The notes below the pieces were generated by a model that saw only the letters and a program-made list of their open reading frames with translations, ran no database searches and was not told where the DNA came from. The translations under genes and the position numbers were made by a program. This document shows positions 1 through 9,288 of a stretch of 64,000 nt of DNA, piece by piece. Source of the DNA: Hyphomicrobiales bacterium. Lineage in GTDB: Bacteria; Pseudomonadota; Alphaproteobacteria; Rhizobiales; Rhizobiaceae. The stretch's first letter is position 1; the number at the start of each line of letters is the position of its first letter. Location: assembly GCA_900470965.1 (NCBI GenBank), contig UCCS01000006.1:62001-126000 (forward strand). Direction: 5' to 3'.

Positions 1-1390
1 CGATATCGTCGGCAAGGCCGATGACGCGGGACGATTTGATGCCGGGTGCCGGCTCCAGTTCATAGAGTGTGACGACCGGACCGGGGCGAACATGGATAAT
101 CTCGCCCTTGACGCCGAAATCTTCCAGTACGCCTTCCAGCATGCGGGCATTCTGCTCCAGCGCATCGGCCGAAAGCGTGGAATCGCGCACGACATTCTTC
201 GGCTCCGCAAGCAGATGCATGGAGGGAAGCTGGAAGCCTTCCGGCCGGATGAACGAACCTTGCGCCTCGCGTTCGACACGGGCGCCGGGCTTTGGACGGG
301 CGGAGGCAGGAATGACACGCGGCTCGGGTTTACCGGCCGATTTGGCCGGCGCGCGGATCATCCAATCGTCATCATCGTCATCAGGCAGGATATCGGCCGG
401 ACGCGGCGGCATGTCGGTATCGAATGGCGGATCGTCGTCCTCGTCCTCATCGTCGTTGAGCGAGACGGAAGGCGCCGAAACGACCCGACGGCTCGAAGCG
501 GCACGCGGCTCCATGGAAGGATCCATGCGCTCGCCGCGCGCTGCGGGCTTGGCGCGCACCGGCTCGTTCAGCGTACCGAATTCGTCATCGTTGAAGTCAT
601 AAGGCGATTCGAAATCGCTCTGGCGGCGCTTGCGCGGTCCCATGCCGAAAAGCCGTCGGAAACGCGCCTGGTGCATATACCAGGCGTGAGTCATGGCACC
701 GCTAAAGGCCATCCAGCGGGATCCATCGTCCTCATCGTCCTCATCGCCGACGACACGCACCTTGCTGCGTGTATCGACATAATCCTCTTCTTCGTTTTCC
801 TCCTCATCGAGTTCGCTGCGGCCGACGATGCCGGCTGCAAAGAGCATCATCCACGCGGTCGGGACGGCGAAGATGCAGCCGACGGCAGTGGCGAAAACGC
901 CGGTCGGATAGGCGCCGACGAAGAGTGCGGGAAACCGCAGGATCATGTCGCCGATAACACCGCCGATACCGTTCGGGATCGGCCAGGTGAGCGGTGGCGG
1001 GAAACAGCCGATGACGGCGGAGGAAAGTATGGTGCCCACGAGCCAGGCGCCGGCGCGCGCCGGAATACGGCTGATGCGACGGCCGGAAATCAGCGCCAGC
1101 GCCCAAGCGACGATCGGCAGCATCGAAACGACGCTTGCGAGCCCCAGGAACTGCATGGCGACGTCGGCAAAGGCAGCACCGCTATAACCGAGTATGTTGG
1201 TCGGCAGGTTGCCCGTGGCGTAGGAATAGCTGGGATCGGTGACGTTCCATGTCGCAAGCGCCGCAACCGCGAGCGCTAAGACCAGGAAGACCGCGAAGCC
1301 GATGAGAGCCTGGATCTGCCGCAGCATGAATGCCGAGAAGGAGAACCGGTCAGGACGACCATCCATCGCCGGCGACGTGCTTCTTGCCAT
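1..1390 (-). CDS. ftsK: DNA translocase FtsK, N-terminal part (cut by window edge)
   Basis: FtsK couples cell division to chromosome segregation by pumping DNA at the septum. The reverse strand reads open from an ATG at 1390 to the window edge, about 463 codons. The first ~190 residues contain four hydrophobic membrane segments (e.g. ALIGFAVFLVLALAVAALA), followed by a very acidic, low-complexity linker (DEEENEED, DEDDEDD, DDDDDD). The last visible residues (GEIIHVRPGPVVTLYELEPA) are the start of the alpha part of the FtsK motor domain. The Walker A and gamma domains lie outside the window. The plus-strand reading frames here are shadows. The identity is clear from the membrane-linker-motor order. 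Confidence 0.93.
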   Translation of the reverse strand, partial: MARSTSPAMDGRPDRFSFSAFMLRQIQALIGFAVFLVLALAVAALATWNVTDPSYSYATGNLPTNILGYSGAAFADVAMQFLGLASVVSMLPIVAWALALISGRRISRIPARAGAWLVGTILSSAVIGCFPPPLTWPIPNGIGGVIGDMILRFPALFVGAYPTGVFATAVGCIFAVPTAWMMLFAAGIVGRSELDEEENEEEDYVDTRSKVRVVGDEDDEDDGSRWMAFSGAMTHAWYMHQARFRRLFGMGPRKRRQSDFESPYDFNDDEFGTLNEPVRAKPAARGERMDPSMEPRAASSRRVVSAPSVSLNDDEDEDDDPPFDTDMPPRPADILPDDDDDDWMIRAPAKSAGKPEPRVIPASARPKPGARVEREAQGSFIRPEGFQLPSMHLLAEPKNVVRDSTLSADALEQNARMLEGVLEDFGVKGEIIHVRPGPVVTLYELEPAPGIKSSRVIGLADDI

Positions 1391-1514
1391 GTGTCTAACC
1401 CGTCCAATGCCTGGGGGCACGCGAATCGCCAATGCTTCGCCGCGCCAAATGCGTCCGCTCCACCTAATCAAAGTAGAGTTAAAGCGATGTTAACCATGCA
1501 TATGCCGGATCACT

Positions 1515-1551
1515 AAAAAGAAAAGGGCCCGAACCTGTGAAGGTCCGGGCC
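1515..1551 (-). terminator. Rho-independent terminator of glnK-amtB
   Basis: An 11-bp stem (1526-1536 with 1541-1551, one G-T pair) with a GTGA loop is followed on the minus strand by a T-rich run (TTTTCTTTTTAG). It lies 78 bases after the amtB stop. Confidence 0.8.
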
Positions 1552-1628
1552 AAGAGCGGCTTATGGTTAGATAGGCCGCGACGGGCCGTTCAGCGGCGCC
1601 CTTGTGCCAGGCGCCGCAAACCCTGTGA

Positions 1629-3062
1629 TCAGGAGTGGTAAGCGGCTTCGCCGTGCGTTGCGAGGTCGAGACCTTCGCGCTCGGCTTCGACCGAAACGCG
1701 CAAGCCGATGACGACATCGACGATCTTGTAGAGGATCGCCGAGCCGATGCCCGACCATAGCAGCGTCGTGAGCACGCCCTTGGCCTGGGCCAGGACCTGC
1801 GTAGCCGTGCCGGCATAGGAGGCAGCGAAATCAGCCGTCGAGTAGTCGACGATACCGGCGCCGCCGAGGGCCGGGTTGACGAGGATGCCGGTACCGAGAG
1901 CGCCGATGATGCCGCCGATGCAATGGACACCGAAGACGTCGAGGCTGTCGTCATAGTTGAACTTGTTCTTCACGACGTCGACGAAGAAGTAGCAGACCGG
2001 CGAGACGATGAGACCGAGAACGATCGAACCCATCGGGCCGGCAAAGCCTGCCGCCGGAGTGACAGCGACGAGGCCGGCGACGGCGCCGGAAGCGCCGCCG
2101 AGCATGGAAGCCTTACCGCGAGCGAAGCTTTCGACGATGCACCAGGACACGGCGGCGGCGGCCGTCGCGACGAAGGTGTTGATCATGGCGAGCGATGCAT
2201 AGGCATTGGCTTCGAGGTTAGAGCCGGCGTTGAAGCCGAACCAGCCGACCCAGAGCAGCGATGCGCCGACCATGGTGAGCGTCATCGAGTGCGGAGCCAT
2301 GATCTCCTTCTTATAGCCGGTGCGCTTGCCGAGCATGATCGCGCCGACGAGGCCGGCGATACCGGCATTGATGTGAACGACCGTGCCGCCGGCGAAATCG
2401 ATTGCGCCATAGGAGAAGATCAGGCCGGCCGGCGAGGTGTAGGAACTCGGACCGCCCCAGAACCAGACCATGTGCGCCATCGGGAAGTAGATAAAGGTAA
2501 CCCAGAGCACGACGAACAGCATGACGGCCGAGAACTTGATGCGCTCGGCAAATGCGCCGACGATCAGGCCAGGCGTGATGCAGGCGAAGGTCATCTGGAA
2601 TACGATGAAGGTGTATTCAGGGATGGCGACGCCCTTCGAGAAGGTCTCTGCGAGCGATGAGGTGTTGACCCCGGCGAGGAAAGCCTTGGAGAAGCCGCCG
2701 ACAAAGCTGTTCAGCGAGCCACCGTCGGTGAAGGCGAGCGAATAGCCGTAGGTCACCCAGATCAGCGCCACGACGGCGGTGATCATGAAGACCTGCATCA
2801 GCACGGAGAGCATGTTCTTGGCACGCACGAGGCCGCCGTAGAAAAGCGCAAGGCCGGGGATCGTCATCAGGAGGACGAGCGCCGAGGAGACGAGCATCCA
2901 GGTATTGTCACCCTTGTCCATGGTGAAGGCCGGAGCAGCAGCGGCTGCAGCATCGGCGGCTGCCGGGGCTGCTTCCTGCGCGAAAGCGACGACCGGCGCC
3001 AGGAGAGCGGCCGAAAGGGCGCCTACCCGTGCGATGTTGGAGGAAAACTTCGAAATTGACAT
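1629..3062 (-). CDS. amtB: Ammonium transporter AmtB
   Basis: AmtB is the trimeric inner-membrane ammonium channel, gated by its PII partner GlnK. The 477-residue product starts with a signal-peptide-like stretch (ALSAALLAPVVAFAQEA), has an Ala-rich periplasmic lead and then about 11 membrane helices. The family motifs are present: the twin pore histidines in VHINAGIAGLVGAIMLG and GVHCIGGIIGALGTGI, and the cytoplasmic C-terminal tail EAEREGLDLATHGEAAYHS that contacts GlnK. It lies 30 bases downstream of glnK and is followed by a terminator, so the pair forms a two-gene nitrogen-regulated operon. Confidence 0.97.
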   Translation of the reverse strand: MSISKFSSNIARVGALSAALLAPVVAFAQEAAPAAADAAAAAAPAFTMDKGDNTWMLVSSALVLLMTIPGLALFYGGLVRAKNMLSVLMQVFMITAVVALIWVTYGYSLAFTDGGSLNSFVGGFSKAFLAGVNTSSLAETFSKGVAIPEYTFIVFQMTFACITPGLIVGAFAERIKFSAVMLFVVLWVTFIYFPMAHMVWFWGGPSSYTSPAGLIFSYGAIDFAGGTVVHINAGIAGLVGAIMLGKRTGYKKEIMAPHSMTLTMVGASLLWVGWFGFNAGSNLEANAYASLAMINTFVATAAAAVSWCIVESFARGKASMLGGASGAVAGLVAVTPAAGFAGPMGSIVLGLIVSPVCYFFVDVVKNKFNYDDSLDVFGVHCIGGIIGALGTGILVNPALGGAGIVDYSTADFAASYAGTATQVLAQAKGVLTTLLWSGIGSAILYKIVDVVIGLRVSVEAEREGLDLATHGEAAYHS

Positions 3063-3092
3063 TGGAAATAGCTCCTTGATCTGCCGTTCTTT

Positions 3093-3449
<357 letters not shown>

Positions 3450-3518
3450 TTATCCTCGGCGCGGAGCCGACTCTCCTTGCCGCTGACGGTTTCTTGACCA
3501 GCGACCGGCGATAGACAT

Positions 3519-3533
3519 TCAAAGGACGTGCCA
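3519..3533 (-). promoter_or_regulatory. Candidate sigma-54 promoter of glnK-amtB
   Basis: On the minus strand TGGCACG-TCCT-TTGA matches the -24/-12 consensus, with GG and the -12 dinucleotide separated by 10 bases. The -12 reads GA rather than GC. It ends 88 bases before the glnK start, a usual spacing for nitrogen-regulated glnK genes. Confidence 0.65.
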
Positions 3534-3615
3534 GATTCGTGGCAGTCTATAAGTTATTGAAATATAAAGATTATAATTGAAGACGCCAATAAACAGGCAA
3601 ATGATGGGCCAATAA

Positions 3616-3632
3616 GCGCACAAATAATGCGC
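3616..3632. promoter_or_regulatory. Candidate NtrC enhancer palindrome upstream of glnK
   Basis: A perfect inverted repeat GCGCA-N7-TGCGC lies 83 bases upstream of the sigma-54-like element, in an AT-rich stretch between glnK and tesB. Position and symmetry suit an NtrC site, but the arms differ from the classic TGCACC/GGTGCA. Confidence 0.35.
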
Positions 3633-3655
3633 AAATTTATAAATATGCACATTAT

Positions 3656-4540
3656 TTATTCATTTGCCTTTTTCCGAATCAGACCCTCCTGCGCCACCGA
3701 CGCGATCAGGACACCGGATCGAGTAAAAAGGCTACCGCGAGTCAATCCCCGAGCGCCCGAAGCCGACGGACTGTCCTGCGTATAGAGCAGCCAGTCATCA
3801 AGCTTGTCGGGACGGTGGAACCACATGGCATGGTCGAGGCTTGCAACCTGCAGGTTCTGGTCGAAAATGGACGTTCCGTGGGCATGCAGCGATGCATCAA
3901 GCAGCGTCATGTCCGAGAGATAGGCAAGCACGGCGGCCTGATAGAGCCTGTTGTCGGGCACGGGACCGGTAGCACGAACCCAGACATCCTGCCGCGGCTC
4001 GAGCTTCTCATTCGTAAAATAGTGCTTGAGCGAGATGGGCCGGATTTCGATCGGCCTCTCGCGCTCCCAATATTTGCGCACAGCCGCCGGAGCATGAGCG
4101 AGATACTGTTCCTTGATCTGCTGTTCGCCAAGCAGCGTTTCCGGCATCGGCACCGGCGGTATGGGGATCTGGTGGTCGAAGCCCGGTTCCTCGACCTGGA
4201 ACGAGGCCGACAGTGCGAAGATCGCCTTGCCGTGCTGGATCGCGACGGCCCGGCGCGTGTTGAAGCTCGACCCGTCGCGGATGCGCTCAACCTGATAGAT
4301 GATCGGCACGGAGGGATCGCCAGGACGCATGAAATAGGCGTGCAGCGAGTGAATGAACCGCTCGCCTTCCACAGTGCGTTGCGCCGCCATCAGCGCCTGG
4401 GCGATCACCTGCCCACCGAACACACGCTGCCAGCCGACCTGCGGACTGCGGCCGCGAAAGACATCGACCTCGATCGGCTCGATATCGAGCGTCGAAATCA
4501 ATGTTTCCATGGCAGTGGGCTTGCCCGTTTGTTCCGTCAT
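3656..4540 (-). CDS. tesB: Acyl-CoA thioesterase II (TesB)
   Basis: TesB hydrolyses medium and long acyl-CoA to free acid and CoA. The product is 294 residues from the ATG at 4540 (MTEQTGKPTAMETLISTLDI), the usual family length. The open frame extends much further upstream, but that extension runs opposite the next gene and does not resemble the family. Two hot-dog folds are visible: the N-terminal GWQRVFGGQVIAQALMAAQ and the C-terminal SLDHAMWFHRP followed by QDSPSASGARGLTRG, which carry the conserved Asp/Gln active-site region. It is divergent from the FAD hydroxylase at 4625, with an 84-base gap holding both starts. Confidence 0.95.
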   Translation of the reverse strand: MTEQTGKPTAMETLISTLDIEPIEVDVFRGRSPQVGWQRVFGGQVIAQALMAAQRTVEGERFIHSLHAYFMRPGDPSVPIIYQVERIRDGSSFNTRRAVAIQHGKAIFALSASFQVEEPGFDHQIPIPPVPMPETLLGEQQIKEQYLAHAPAAVRKYWERERPIEIRPISLKHYFTNEKLEPRQDVWVRATGPVPDNRLYQAAVLAYLSDMTLLDASLHAHGTSIFDQNLQVASLDHAMWFHRPDKLDDWLLYTQDSPSASGARGLTRGSLFTRSGVLIASVAQEGLIRKKANE

Positions 4541-4624
4541 TTGTTCAGCTCCCGGCGGTAGGAAGTGATAACTTGATGATCTATATAGATCGCATCTGAT
4601 CGTAGAAAGTAACAGGAGCGGACG

Positions 4625-5839
4625 ATGCTGGACATGCTGGTTGTAGGCGGAGGTTATGTCGGCCTGTCCGTGGCCTTGGCGGTCAAGCAGGCCGCACCGC
4701 ATCTCAGTATCGGCGTCGTCGAGGCGGCACCCGAGCATGCCTGGAAAAAGGATATGCGCGCTTCTGCCATCATTGCGGCGGCTACGAAGATGCTCGAAGT
4801 CTTCGGTATCTGGAACGAGATCGAACCGGAGGCCCAGCCGATCACCAAGATGATCGTAACCGATTCCAAGATGTCCGATCCTGTCCGCCCGATCTTCCTG
4901 ACCTTCGACGGCGAAGTCGCCGATGGCCGGCCGTTTGCCCACATGATCCCAAATGTCGTTATGGTCGGCGCGCTGCGCGGCGCCTGCGAGCGGCTCGGCA
5001 TCGAAATCCGCCATGGCTTGAGCGCCACCGGCCTGAAGACGGGTGATACCGATATCGAGATCAGCCTGTCCGACGGCAGCACGCTGCAATCGCGCCTGCT
5101 GGTTGCCTGCGATGGCGTGCGCTCCAGACTGCGCGATTTTGCAGGGATCAAGACTGTCACCTGGGATTACGGTCAGTCCGGCATCGTCACGACCGTCGAG
5201 CACGAGCGCCCGCACCACGGCTGCGCCGAAGAACATTTCCTGCCATCCGGCCCCTTCGCCATCCTGCCGCTGCGCAACAACCGCTCGTCACTGGTCTGGA
5301 CCGAGCGGACGAATGACGCCAACCGTCTCGTCGCCGCCGACGATCTGGTTTTCGAGGAGGAACTTGAACGCCGCTTCGGCCACAAGCTCGGCGCTCTCAA
5401 GGTGGTTGGCGACAAGCGCGCCTTCCCGCTCGGCCTCACACTTGCCCGCTCCTTCGTCGCGCCGCGCTTTGCGCTCGCCGGTGATGCCGCACACGGCATC
5501 CATCCGATTTCCGGCCAGGGCCTCAATCTCGGCTTCAAGGATGTGGCGGCACTTGCCGAAACCATCGTGGATGCCGATCGCCTTGGGCTCGATATCGGCG
5601 CCATCAATATTCTGGAGCGCTACCAGAGCTGGCGCCGTTTCGACACTTTCCGCATGGGCGTCACGACAGATGTGCTGAACCGGCTGTTTTCCAATGACAT
5701 GGCGCCGATCCGCATCGCCCGAGACTTTGGCCTCGGCATCGTCGATCGCCTGCCGGGCCTGAAATCCTTCTTCATCGGCCAGGCGGCAGGAACGACCGCC
5801 AGGGACAATCCGCGGCTGCTGTCGGGCGAAACGATCTGA
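4625..5839 (+). CDS. FAD-dependent hydroxylase, UbiH/UbiF/VisC/COQ6 family
   Basis: Probable ubiquinone-biosynthesis hydroxylase that adds a ring hydroxyl using FAD, NADPH and oxygen. The 404-residue product has an N-terminal FAD-binding GxGxxG (VGGGYVGLSVALAV), the DG motif (LLVACDGVRSRLRD) near residue 165 and the GD motif with the family signature (ALAGDAAHGIHPISGQGLNLG) near residue 285. This order and length fit the UbiH/COQ6 family. Which ring position it acts on cannot be read from the sequence. It is divergent from tesB and followed by a dispersed palindrome. Confidence 0.88.
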   Translation: MLDMLVVGGGYVGLSVALAVKQAAPHLSIGVVEAAPEHAWKKDMRASAIIAAATKMLEVFGIWNEIEPEAQPITKMIVTDSKMSDPVRPIFLTFDGEVADGRPFAHMIPNVVMVGALRGACERLGIEIRHGLSATGLKTGDTDIEISLSDGSTLQSRLLVACDGVRSRLRDFAGIKTVTWDYGQSGIVTTVEHERPHHGCAEEHFLPSGPFAILPLRNNRSSLVWTERTNDANRLVAADDLVFEEELERRFGHKLGALKVVGDKRAFPLGLTLARSFVAPRFALAGDAAHGIHPISGQGLNLGFKDVAALAETIVDADRLGLDIGAINILERYQSWRRFDTFRMGVTTDVLNRLFSNDMAPIRIARDFGLGIVDRLPGLKSFFIGQAAGTTARDNPRLLSGETI

Positions 5840-5845
5840 ATGAGA

Positions 5846-5889
5846 GCAATTCCAGCAAAAGTGTGCTGCGGTTTTGCGTCCGGAATTGC
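5846..5889. repeat. Dispersed intergenic palindrome, copy 1
   Basis: The 44-base element begins GCAATTCC and ends GGAATTGC, with an internal region GCAAAAGTGTGCTGCGGTTTTGC that can fold back. Related elements lie at 42069-42112 and 63807-63849. All three sit just after a plus-strand gene and before a convergent minus-strand gene. Confidence 0.75.
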
Positions 5890-5915
5890 GTAAAAACAAA
5901 GGAACTCTTTAGAGC

Positions 5916-6104
5916 TCAGTCTTCGAGTGTGCGCGCTTCTGAAACGAGCATGATCGGAATGCCGTCCCTGATCGGATAGGCAAGACGCGCCTTTTCCGAG
6001 ACCAACTCGTTGTGCTCGCGGTCATAGGAAAGCCGTCCTTTGGTAAGCGGGCAAACAAGAAGTTCGAGAAGTTTGGGATCGACCCGGCTCAGTTTTTCGT
6101 CCAT
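5916..6104 (-). CDS. Trm112-like / UPF0434 small protein
   Basis: A 62-residue protein of the Trm112 family ([20 protein letters not shown]...[17 protein letters not shown]). In yeast and archaea Trm112 activates several methyltransferases; the bacterial role is unclear. The conserved [14 protein letters not shown] and [11 protein letters not shown] motifs are present. Only one Cys is present, so the Cys4 zinc site of eukaryotic Trm112 is absent, as is usual in bacterial members. It lies 8 bases after the LON-domain gene and probably shares its transcript. Confidence 0.88.
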   Translation of the reverse strand: MDEKLSRVDPKLLELLVCPLTKGRLSYDREHNELVSEKARLAYPIRDGIPIMLVSEARTLED

Positions 6105-6112
6105 CGCGCCCT

Positions 6113-6784
6113 CTACTGCAGCACGGTATCGGAATCACCGAAAACGCGGGCGAGCACGATTTCGGTGATGGCTATCAAGGTTTCCGCCCTCGTCTTGAGA
6201 TCGGGCGCTTCGAGCAGCGCCTGCTTTTCGGCAGGCCCGAAAGGCGACATCATCGCGAGCGAATTGACGAGGGTAAGGTTGCTCGCCCGCTCCACGCTCT
6301 CCCAGTCCGCCTCGAGCTTATTGGCATCAAGATAGGCCTTGAAAGCCGTCAGCAGCGCGCTGCGGTCAACGGCATCTTCTTCGTTCTCGGCGGAGAGATC
6401 CGATATGAACGGCGCGATGCGAAAGCTGCGGAATGGTTGGCCATGCGGTCTCTCTTCCAGCAGCCGGAAGCGGCACACGCCCGTGAGCGAGACGATATAG
6501 CGCCCGTCACCGGTTTCGGCATAGGAGGTAATCCGGCCGAGACAGCCGACAGCCGCAAGCTCAGGGGCATGGGTCTTTTCTTCATGCTCGCCGTGTGCCG
6601 GCTGCACCATGCCGATCAGACGGTTTCCAGTCAGTGCGGCATCGAACATCGCAAGATAACGCGGCTCGAAGATATTGAGCGGCAGCTGCCCGGCAGGCAG
6701 GAGAAGCGCGCCGGTCAAGGGAAAAACTGCAATCTCATCCGGTAGATCGCCGGGCTTCAGATATCTCGCATTGCCGACTTGCAT
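6113..6784 (-). CDS. LON substrate-binding-domain protein (no protease domain)
   Basis: The 223-residue protein matches the N-terminal substrate-recognition domain of Lon protease ([38 protein letters not shown], written here as two overlapping blocks: [16 protein letters not shown] and [13 protein letters not shown]). It stops without the AAA+ or Ser-Lys protease parts. Such stand-alone LON-domain proteins are common in alphaproteobacteria; their role is not established. It sits between the thioredoxin-like gene and the Trm112-like gene, all on the minus strand. Confidence 0.88.
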   Translation of the reverse strand: MQVGNARYLKPGDLPDEIAVFPLTGALLLPAGQLPLNIFEPRYLAMFDAALTGNRLIGMVQPAHGEHEEKTHAPELAAVGCLGRITSYAETGDGRYIVSLTGVCRFRLLEERPHGQPFRSFRIAPFISDLSAENEEDAVDRSALLTAFKAYLDANKLEADWESVERASNLTLVNSLAMMSPFGPAEKQALLEAPDLKTRAETLIAITEIVLARVFGDSDTVLQ

Positions 6785-6886
6785 GAAGACTAGTCCCGCG
6801 CTCTCTCGGCGCGCGCATCTGCGGCGCCCGTCCTCACGAGAAATGTGGTGTCCTTGTGTAAAAACGCAAGGGCGGATGCGGCAAAC

Positions 6887-7858
6887 TCAGGAAAACAGGA
6901 TCGATGAAAGCTTGCGACGGGCCGAAACCGTCGCCGGATCCTTGAAGCCCCAAACCTCGAAGAACTGCAGAAGCTGGCGACGCGCACCATCATCGTCGAA
7001 GGCGCGATCCTTGCGCATGATGGTGAGCAGGTGCTCCGCAGCCTCATCGCGCCTGCCTTCGACATTGAGGATCTTGGCAAGTTTCAGGCGCGCTTCGTGA
7101 TGATCGGGGTTCAATGCCAGCTCACGTTCCAGGGCGACGGGATCGCCGAGCTTGCGGGCTTCTTCGATCTGGTCGAGTTTCTTCAAGACCGCCTGGATGC
7201 CGGCATCCTTGCCGAGCTCTTCCGGCAATTCGCTCAGCATCTGGCGGGCTTCGCCATGCTGGTCGGCTGCGATCAGGCATTCGGCCATGCCGGCAAGCGC
7301 CTTGGCATTTTCCGGATCGGCCTGCATGACCGCGCCATAAAGCTGACCCGCTTCGTTGATGTTGCCGGCAGCAAGCAACTCGCCAGCCTGAGCCAGAACA
7401 CCCTCGATTTCGGCAGCCTGATCCGCACCCTCAGGACCTGCAAGCCGATCGATGAACTGGCGAACCTGGCTTTCCGGTACAGCGCCCATGAAGCCATCGG
7501 CCGGGCGGCCGTTGACGAAGGCGATGACGGCTGGAATGGACTGGATGCCGAGCTGGCCGGCGATCGAGGGATGATCGTCAATGTTCATCTTGACCAGCTT
7601 GACGCGGCCCTGACCTTCATTGACAAGCTTTTCCAGGACCGGCGTCAGCTGCTTGCACGGGCCGCACCAAGGCGCCCAGAAATCGACCAGCACCGGCTGG
7701 TTGCGCGATTCCTCCAGAACGTCCATCGCGAAATTTGCCGTCGTCGTGTCCTTGATATAGCCGCCGCCCGCCGCTGGCTGAGGTACCGCGCCATAACTTG
7801 CCGTTGCCGACATCTGGTTGCCAAAGGAACCGTTATAAGGATTGTCGCTGCCGCTCAT
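6887..7858 (-). CDS. Thioredoxin-domain protein with TPR-like tail (CnoX/YbbN type)
   Basis: Residues ~35-140 form a thioredoxin fold with the full active site WCGPC (Cys65, Cys68). The rest, to residue 323, is Ala/Glu-rich and helical, with TPR-like repeats (GQLYGAVMQADPENAKALAGMAECLI). This layout is that of CnoX/YbbN, a chaperedoxin that protects proteins from oxidation and hands them to chaperones. Unlike E. coli YbbN (SQHC), the Cys pair is complete, so it should be redox-active. Upstream lies the ProX gene on the same strand; downstream is the LON-domain gene. Confidence 0.9.
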   Translation of the reverse strand: MSGSDNPYNGSFGNQMSATASYGAVPQPAAGGGYIKDTTTANFAMDVLEESRNQPVLVDFWAPWCGPCKQLTPVLEKLVNEGQGRVKLVKMNIDDHPSIAGQLGIQSIPAVIAFVNGRPADGFMGAVPESQVRQFIDRLAGPEGADQAAEIEGVLAQAGELLAAGNINEAGQLYGAVMQADPENAKALAGMAECLIAADQHGEARQMLSELPEELGKDAGIQAVLKKLDQIEEARKLGDPVALERELALNPDHHEARLKLAKILNVEGRRDEAAEHLLTIMRKDRAFDDDGARRQLLQFFEVWGFKDPATVSARRKLSSILFS

Positions 7859-7914
7859 AGGTGTCTCCCGCCGCGCCGATCTGCCGGCGTCTCTGATAGC
7901 GCTAAAATCGTATG

Positions 7915-8430
7915 TCAGGACGTCACTTTCAAGACAAGCGGCTTATGCCCTGTCGCTTCCATGAATCGTATCAGATCGGCGCTCGCGATCGAGGTCGTCG
8001 CATCATTGGAAAGCGGATGGCAGTTGATGATCTCGTCATGCATCAGATCCGCATCGAGCACGAAGGTGACATTGTTGCCGGCATCGTTGATTGCGCCGAG
8101 TGCGGTGACAGCGCCCGGAATGACACCAAGATATTCCATCAGCTTCTCGGGTTTGCCGAAAGAGACGCGGCCGGAAGCGCCGATAAGAGTATGGACCTGC
8201 TTGAGGTCGACGGCGGCATTTTCTTCCACGGTCAGCAGGAAATAACGATCTTTCTTGTCCTTCACGAACAGGTTCTTGGTGTGGCCGCCCGGGATCTCAT
8301 CCCGCAGCGCCACCGATTCGGCCACCGTGAAGACCGGCGCATGGTCCTTGGTGCTGTGGACAATGCCAAGGCCGTCGAGAAAGGCGAGAAGATCCTGGCG
8401 AGTCTTGGGCTTGTTTTCGGTCATCGTCAT
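7915..8430 (-). CDS. Prolyl-tRNA deacylase, ProX/PrdX (YbaK-like) family
   Basis: A free-standing editing domain of 171 residues that hydrolyses mischarged tRNA, classically Ala-tRNA(Pro). Family blocks visible are HTKNLFVKDKKDRYFLLTV (with the conserved Lys), ASGRVSFGKPEKLMEYLGV and PGAVTALGAINDAGNNVTFV, followed by NCHPLSNDATTSI. This matches the ProX subfamily rather than YbaK proper. The start codon MTM could be either of two ATGs (8430 or 8424). It lies 57 bases upstream of the thioredoxin-like gene. Confidence 0.9.
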   Translation of the reverse strand: MTMTENKPKTRQDLLAFLDGLGIVHSTKDHAPVFTVAESVALRDEIPGGHTKNLFVKDKKDRYFLLTVEENAAVDLKQVHTLIGASGRVSFGKPEKLMEYLGVIPGAVTALGAINDAGNNVTFVLDADLMHDEIINCHPLSNDATTSIASADLIRFMEATGHKPLVLKVTS

Positions 8431-8682
8431 TCCATCAGACAGGAGAAAGGCAGATTGGACTGTCTGCTTACGTCTGCCTCATGAGCTTGGCAATCTTCAG
8501 GACCGACGCTTTGCCCTGCATTCGCGGCGTTTCCGAAGCCGGTTTTCCACCGCTAGAACTTTTCTTCGTTTTTCCGTCATTTCCCTGTTGCATTTGAAAA
8601 TCGTTTGGGCGATATAGCGCCCGTCGCCGCAAGGTGACGCCCACGGTCCGCTACTTACTACCCCGGACCGGTGCGGATTTGA

Positions 8683-8757
8683 GCGGGTGTAGCTCAGGGG
8701 TAGAGCACAACCTTGCCAAGGTTGGGGTCGAGGGTTCGAATCCCTTCGCCCGCTCCA
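8683..8757 (+). tRNA. tRNA-Gly (anticodon GCC)
   Basis: Full cloverleaf: acceptor GCGGGTG pairs with CGCCCGC, the D-arm is GCTC/GAGC, the anticodon stem CAACC/GGTTG has loop TTGCCAA (anticodon GCC at 8715-8717), and the T-arm is GAGGG-TTCGAAT-CCCTT. The discriminator is T and the 3' CCA is encoded. A decayed insertion sequence begins within about 50 bases of the 3' end. Confidence 0.98.
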
Positions 8758-8801
8758 GTTTTCTCATTGTCCATACCGAAGACATAGGTAACAGAACGTA
8801 C

Positions 8802-9110
8802 CTAACACATGGGTGACAACCTCGTGCCGAACGGGTTGTCGATGGTTTGCAAAGTCCTCTGTTCCAGGTCGATATATCCCAGATCATAGTGCATGAAGCT
8901 GACGAGCCAAATGCCGTCATCGACTTCCTTGATTCCAAGCTTCTGTCCGGCCAGTACGGTGGAGATGTTGATCTTCTTGCGATAGATGCAGAGGTGGCCG
9001 CAATTGGTGACGAGCGCCTCCCTGTCGTGGAAGGGATAGTCGATCTCCGGCAGGCCCCGATAGGGGCGTGACGATGCGACAACTTTCGGCGCCGATTGAT
9101 CCTACTCAAT
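8802..9110 (-). pseudogene. IS481-type transposase/integrase remnant, C-terminal fragment
   Basis: On the minus strand one frame encodes GLPEIDYPFHDR, then KKINISTVLAGQKLGIKEV, then GIWLVSFMHYDLGYIDLEQ and NPFGTRLSPMC before a TAG at 8802. This is the C-terminal part of a transposase found widely in rhizobia (IS481-like integrase core). Upstream of about 9110 the frame is closed by stops, and the catalytic DDE core is missing. The sequence after the stop (8785-8820) contains two related motifs, ACATAGGTAACAGAACGTACC and ACACATGGGTGACA, that may be an IS end. The gap 8758-9288 otherwise holds no gene I can support. Confidence 0.75.
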
Positions 9111-9288
9111 GCAAACGACGGCAGTATCTGGCTAGGTTTTTCCACACCTTGCGCAGGCAGACGGAGGCCGCGTCGTTCTGGCTCCTCACGACGCATGGCG
9201 AACGCTTATTGCCGAACCCAATAATGGATTTAAATTAGCGATAGCTAACTGTAGTATCTTGAGAGGATATAGCCGGAGTTATATCGAC

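Noticed and set aside
92..1279. Long open frame on the plus strand (395 codons)
   Set aside because: It lies opposite ftsK, whose minus-strand frame shows clear membrane and motor-domain sequence; the plus product is His/Arg/Asp-rich with no recognisable domain.
1923..2660. Plus-strand open frame of 245 codons
   Set aside because: Antisense of amtB; charged low-complexity product typical of a shadow frame in GC-rich DNA.
4541..5236. N-terminal extension of the tesB frame
   Set aside because: It runs antisense through the FAD hydroxylase gene; TesB has its normal length from the ATG at 4540.
8255..8617. Plus-strand open frame of 120 codons
   Set aside because: Mostly antisense of the ProX gene with no ribosome-binding site or family similarity.
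8651..9196. Minus-strand open frame of 181 codons over tRNA-Gly
   Set aside because: It reads through the tRNA and the transposase remnant in the wrong frame; the remnant's real frame gives transposase sequence.
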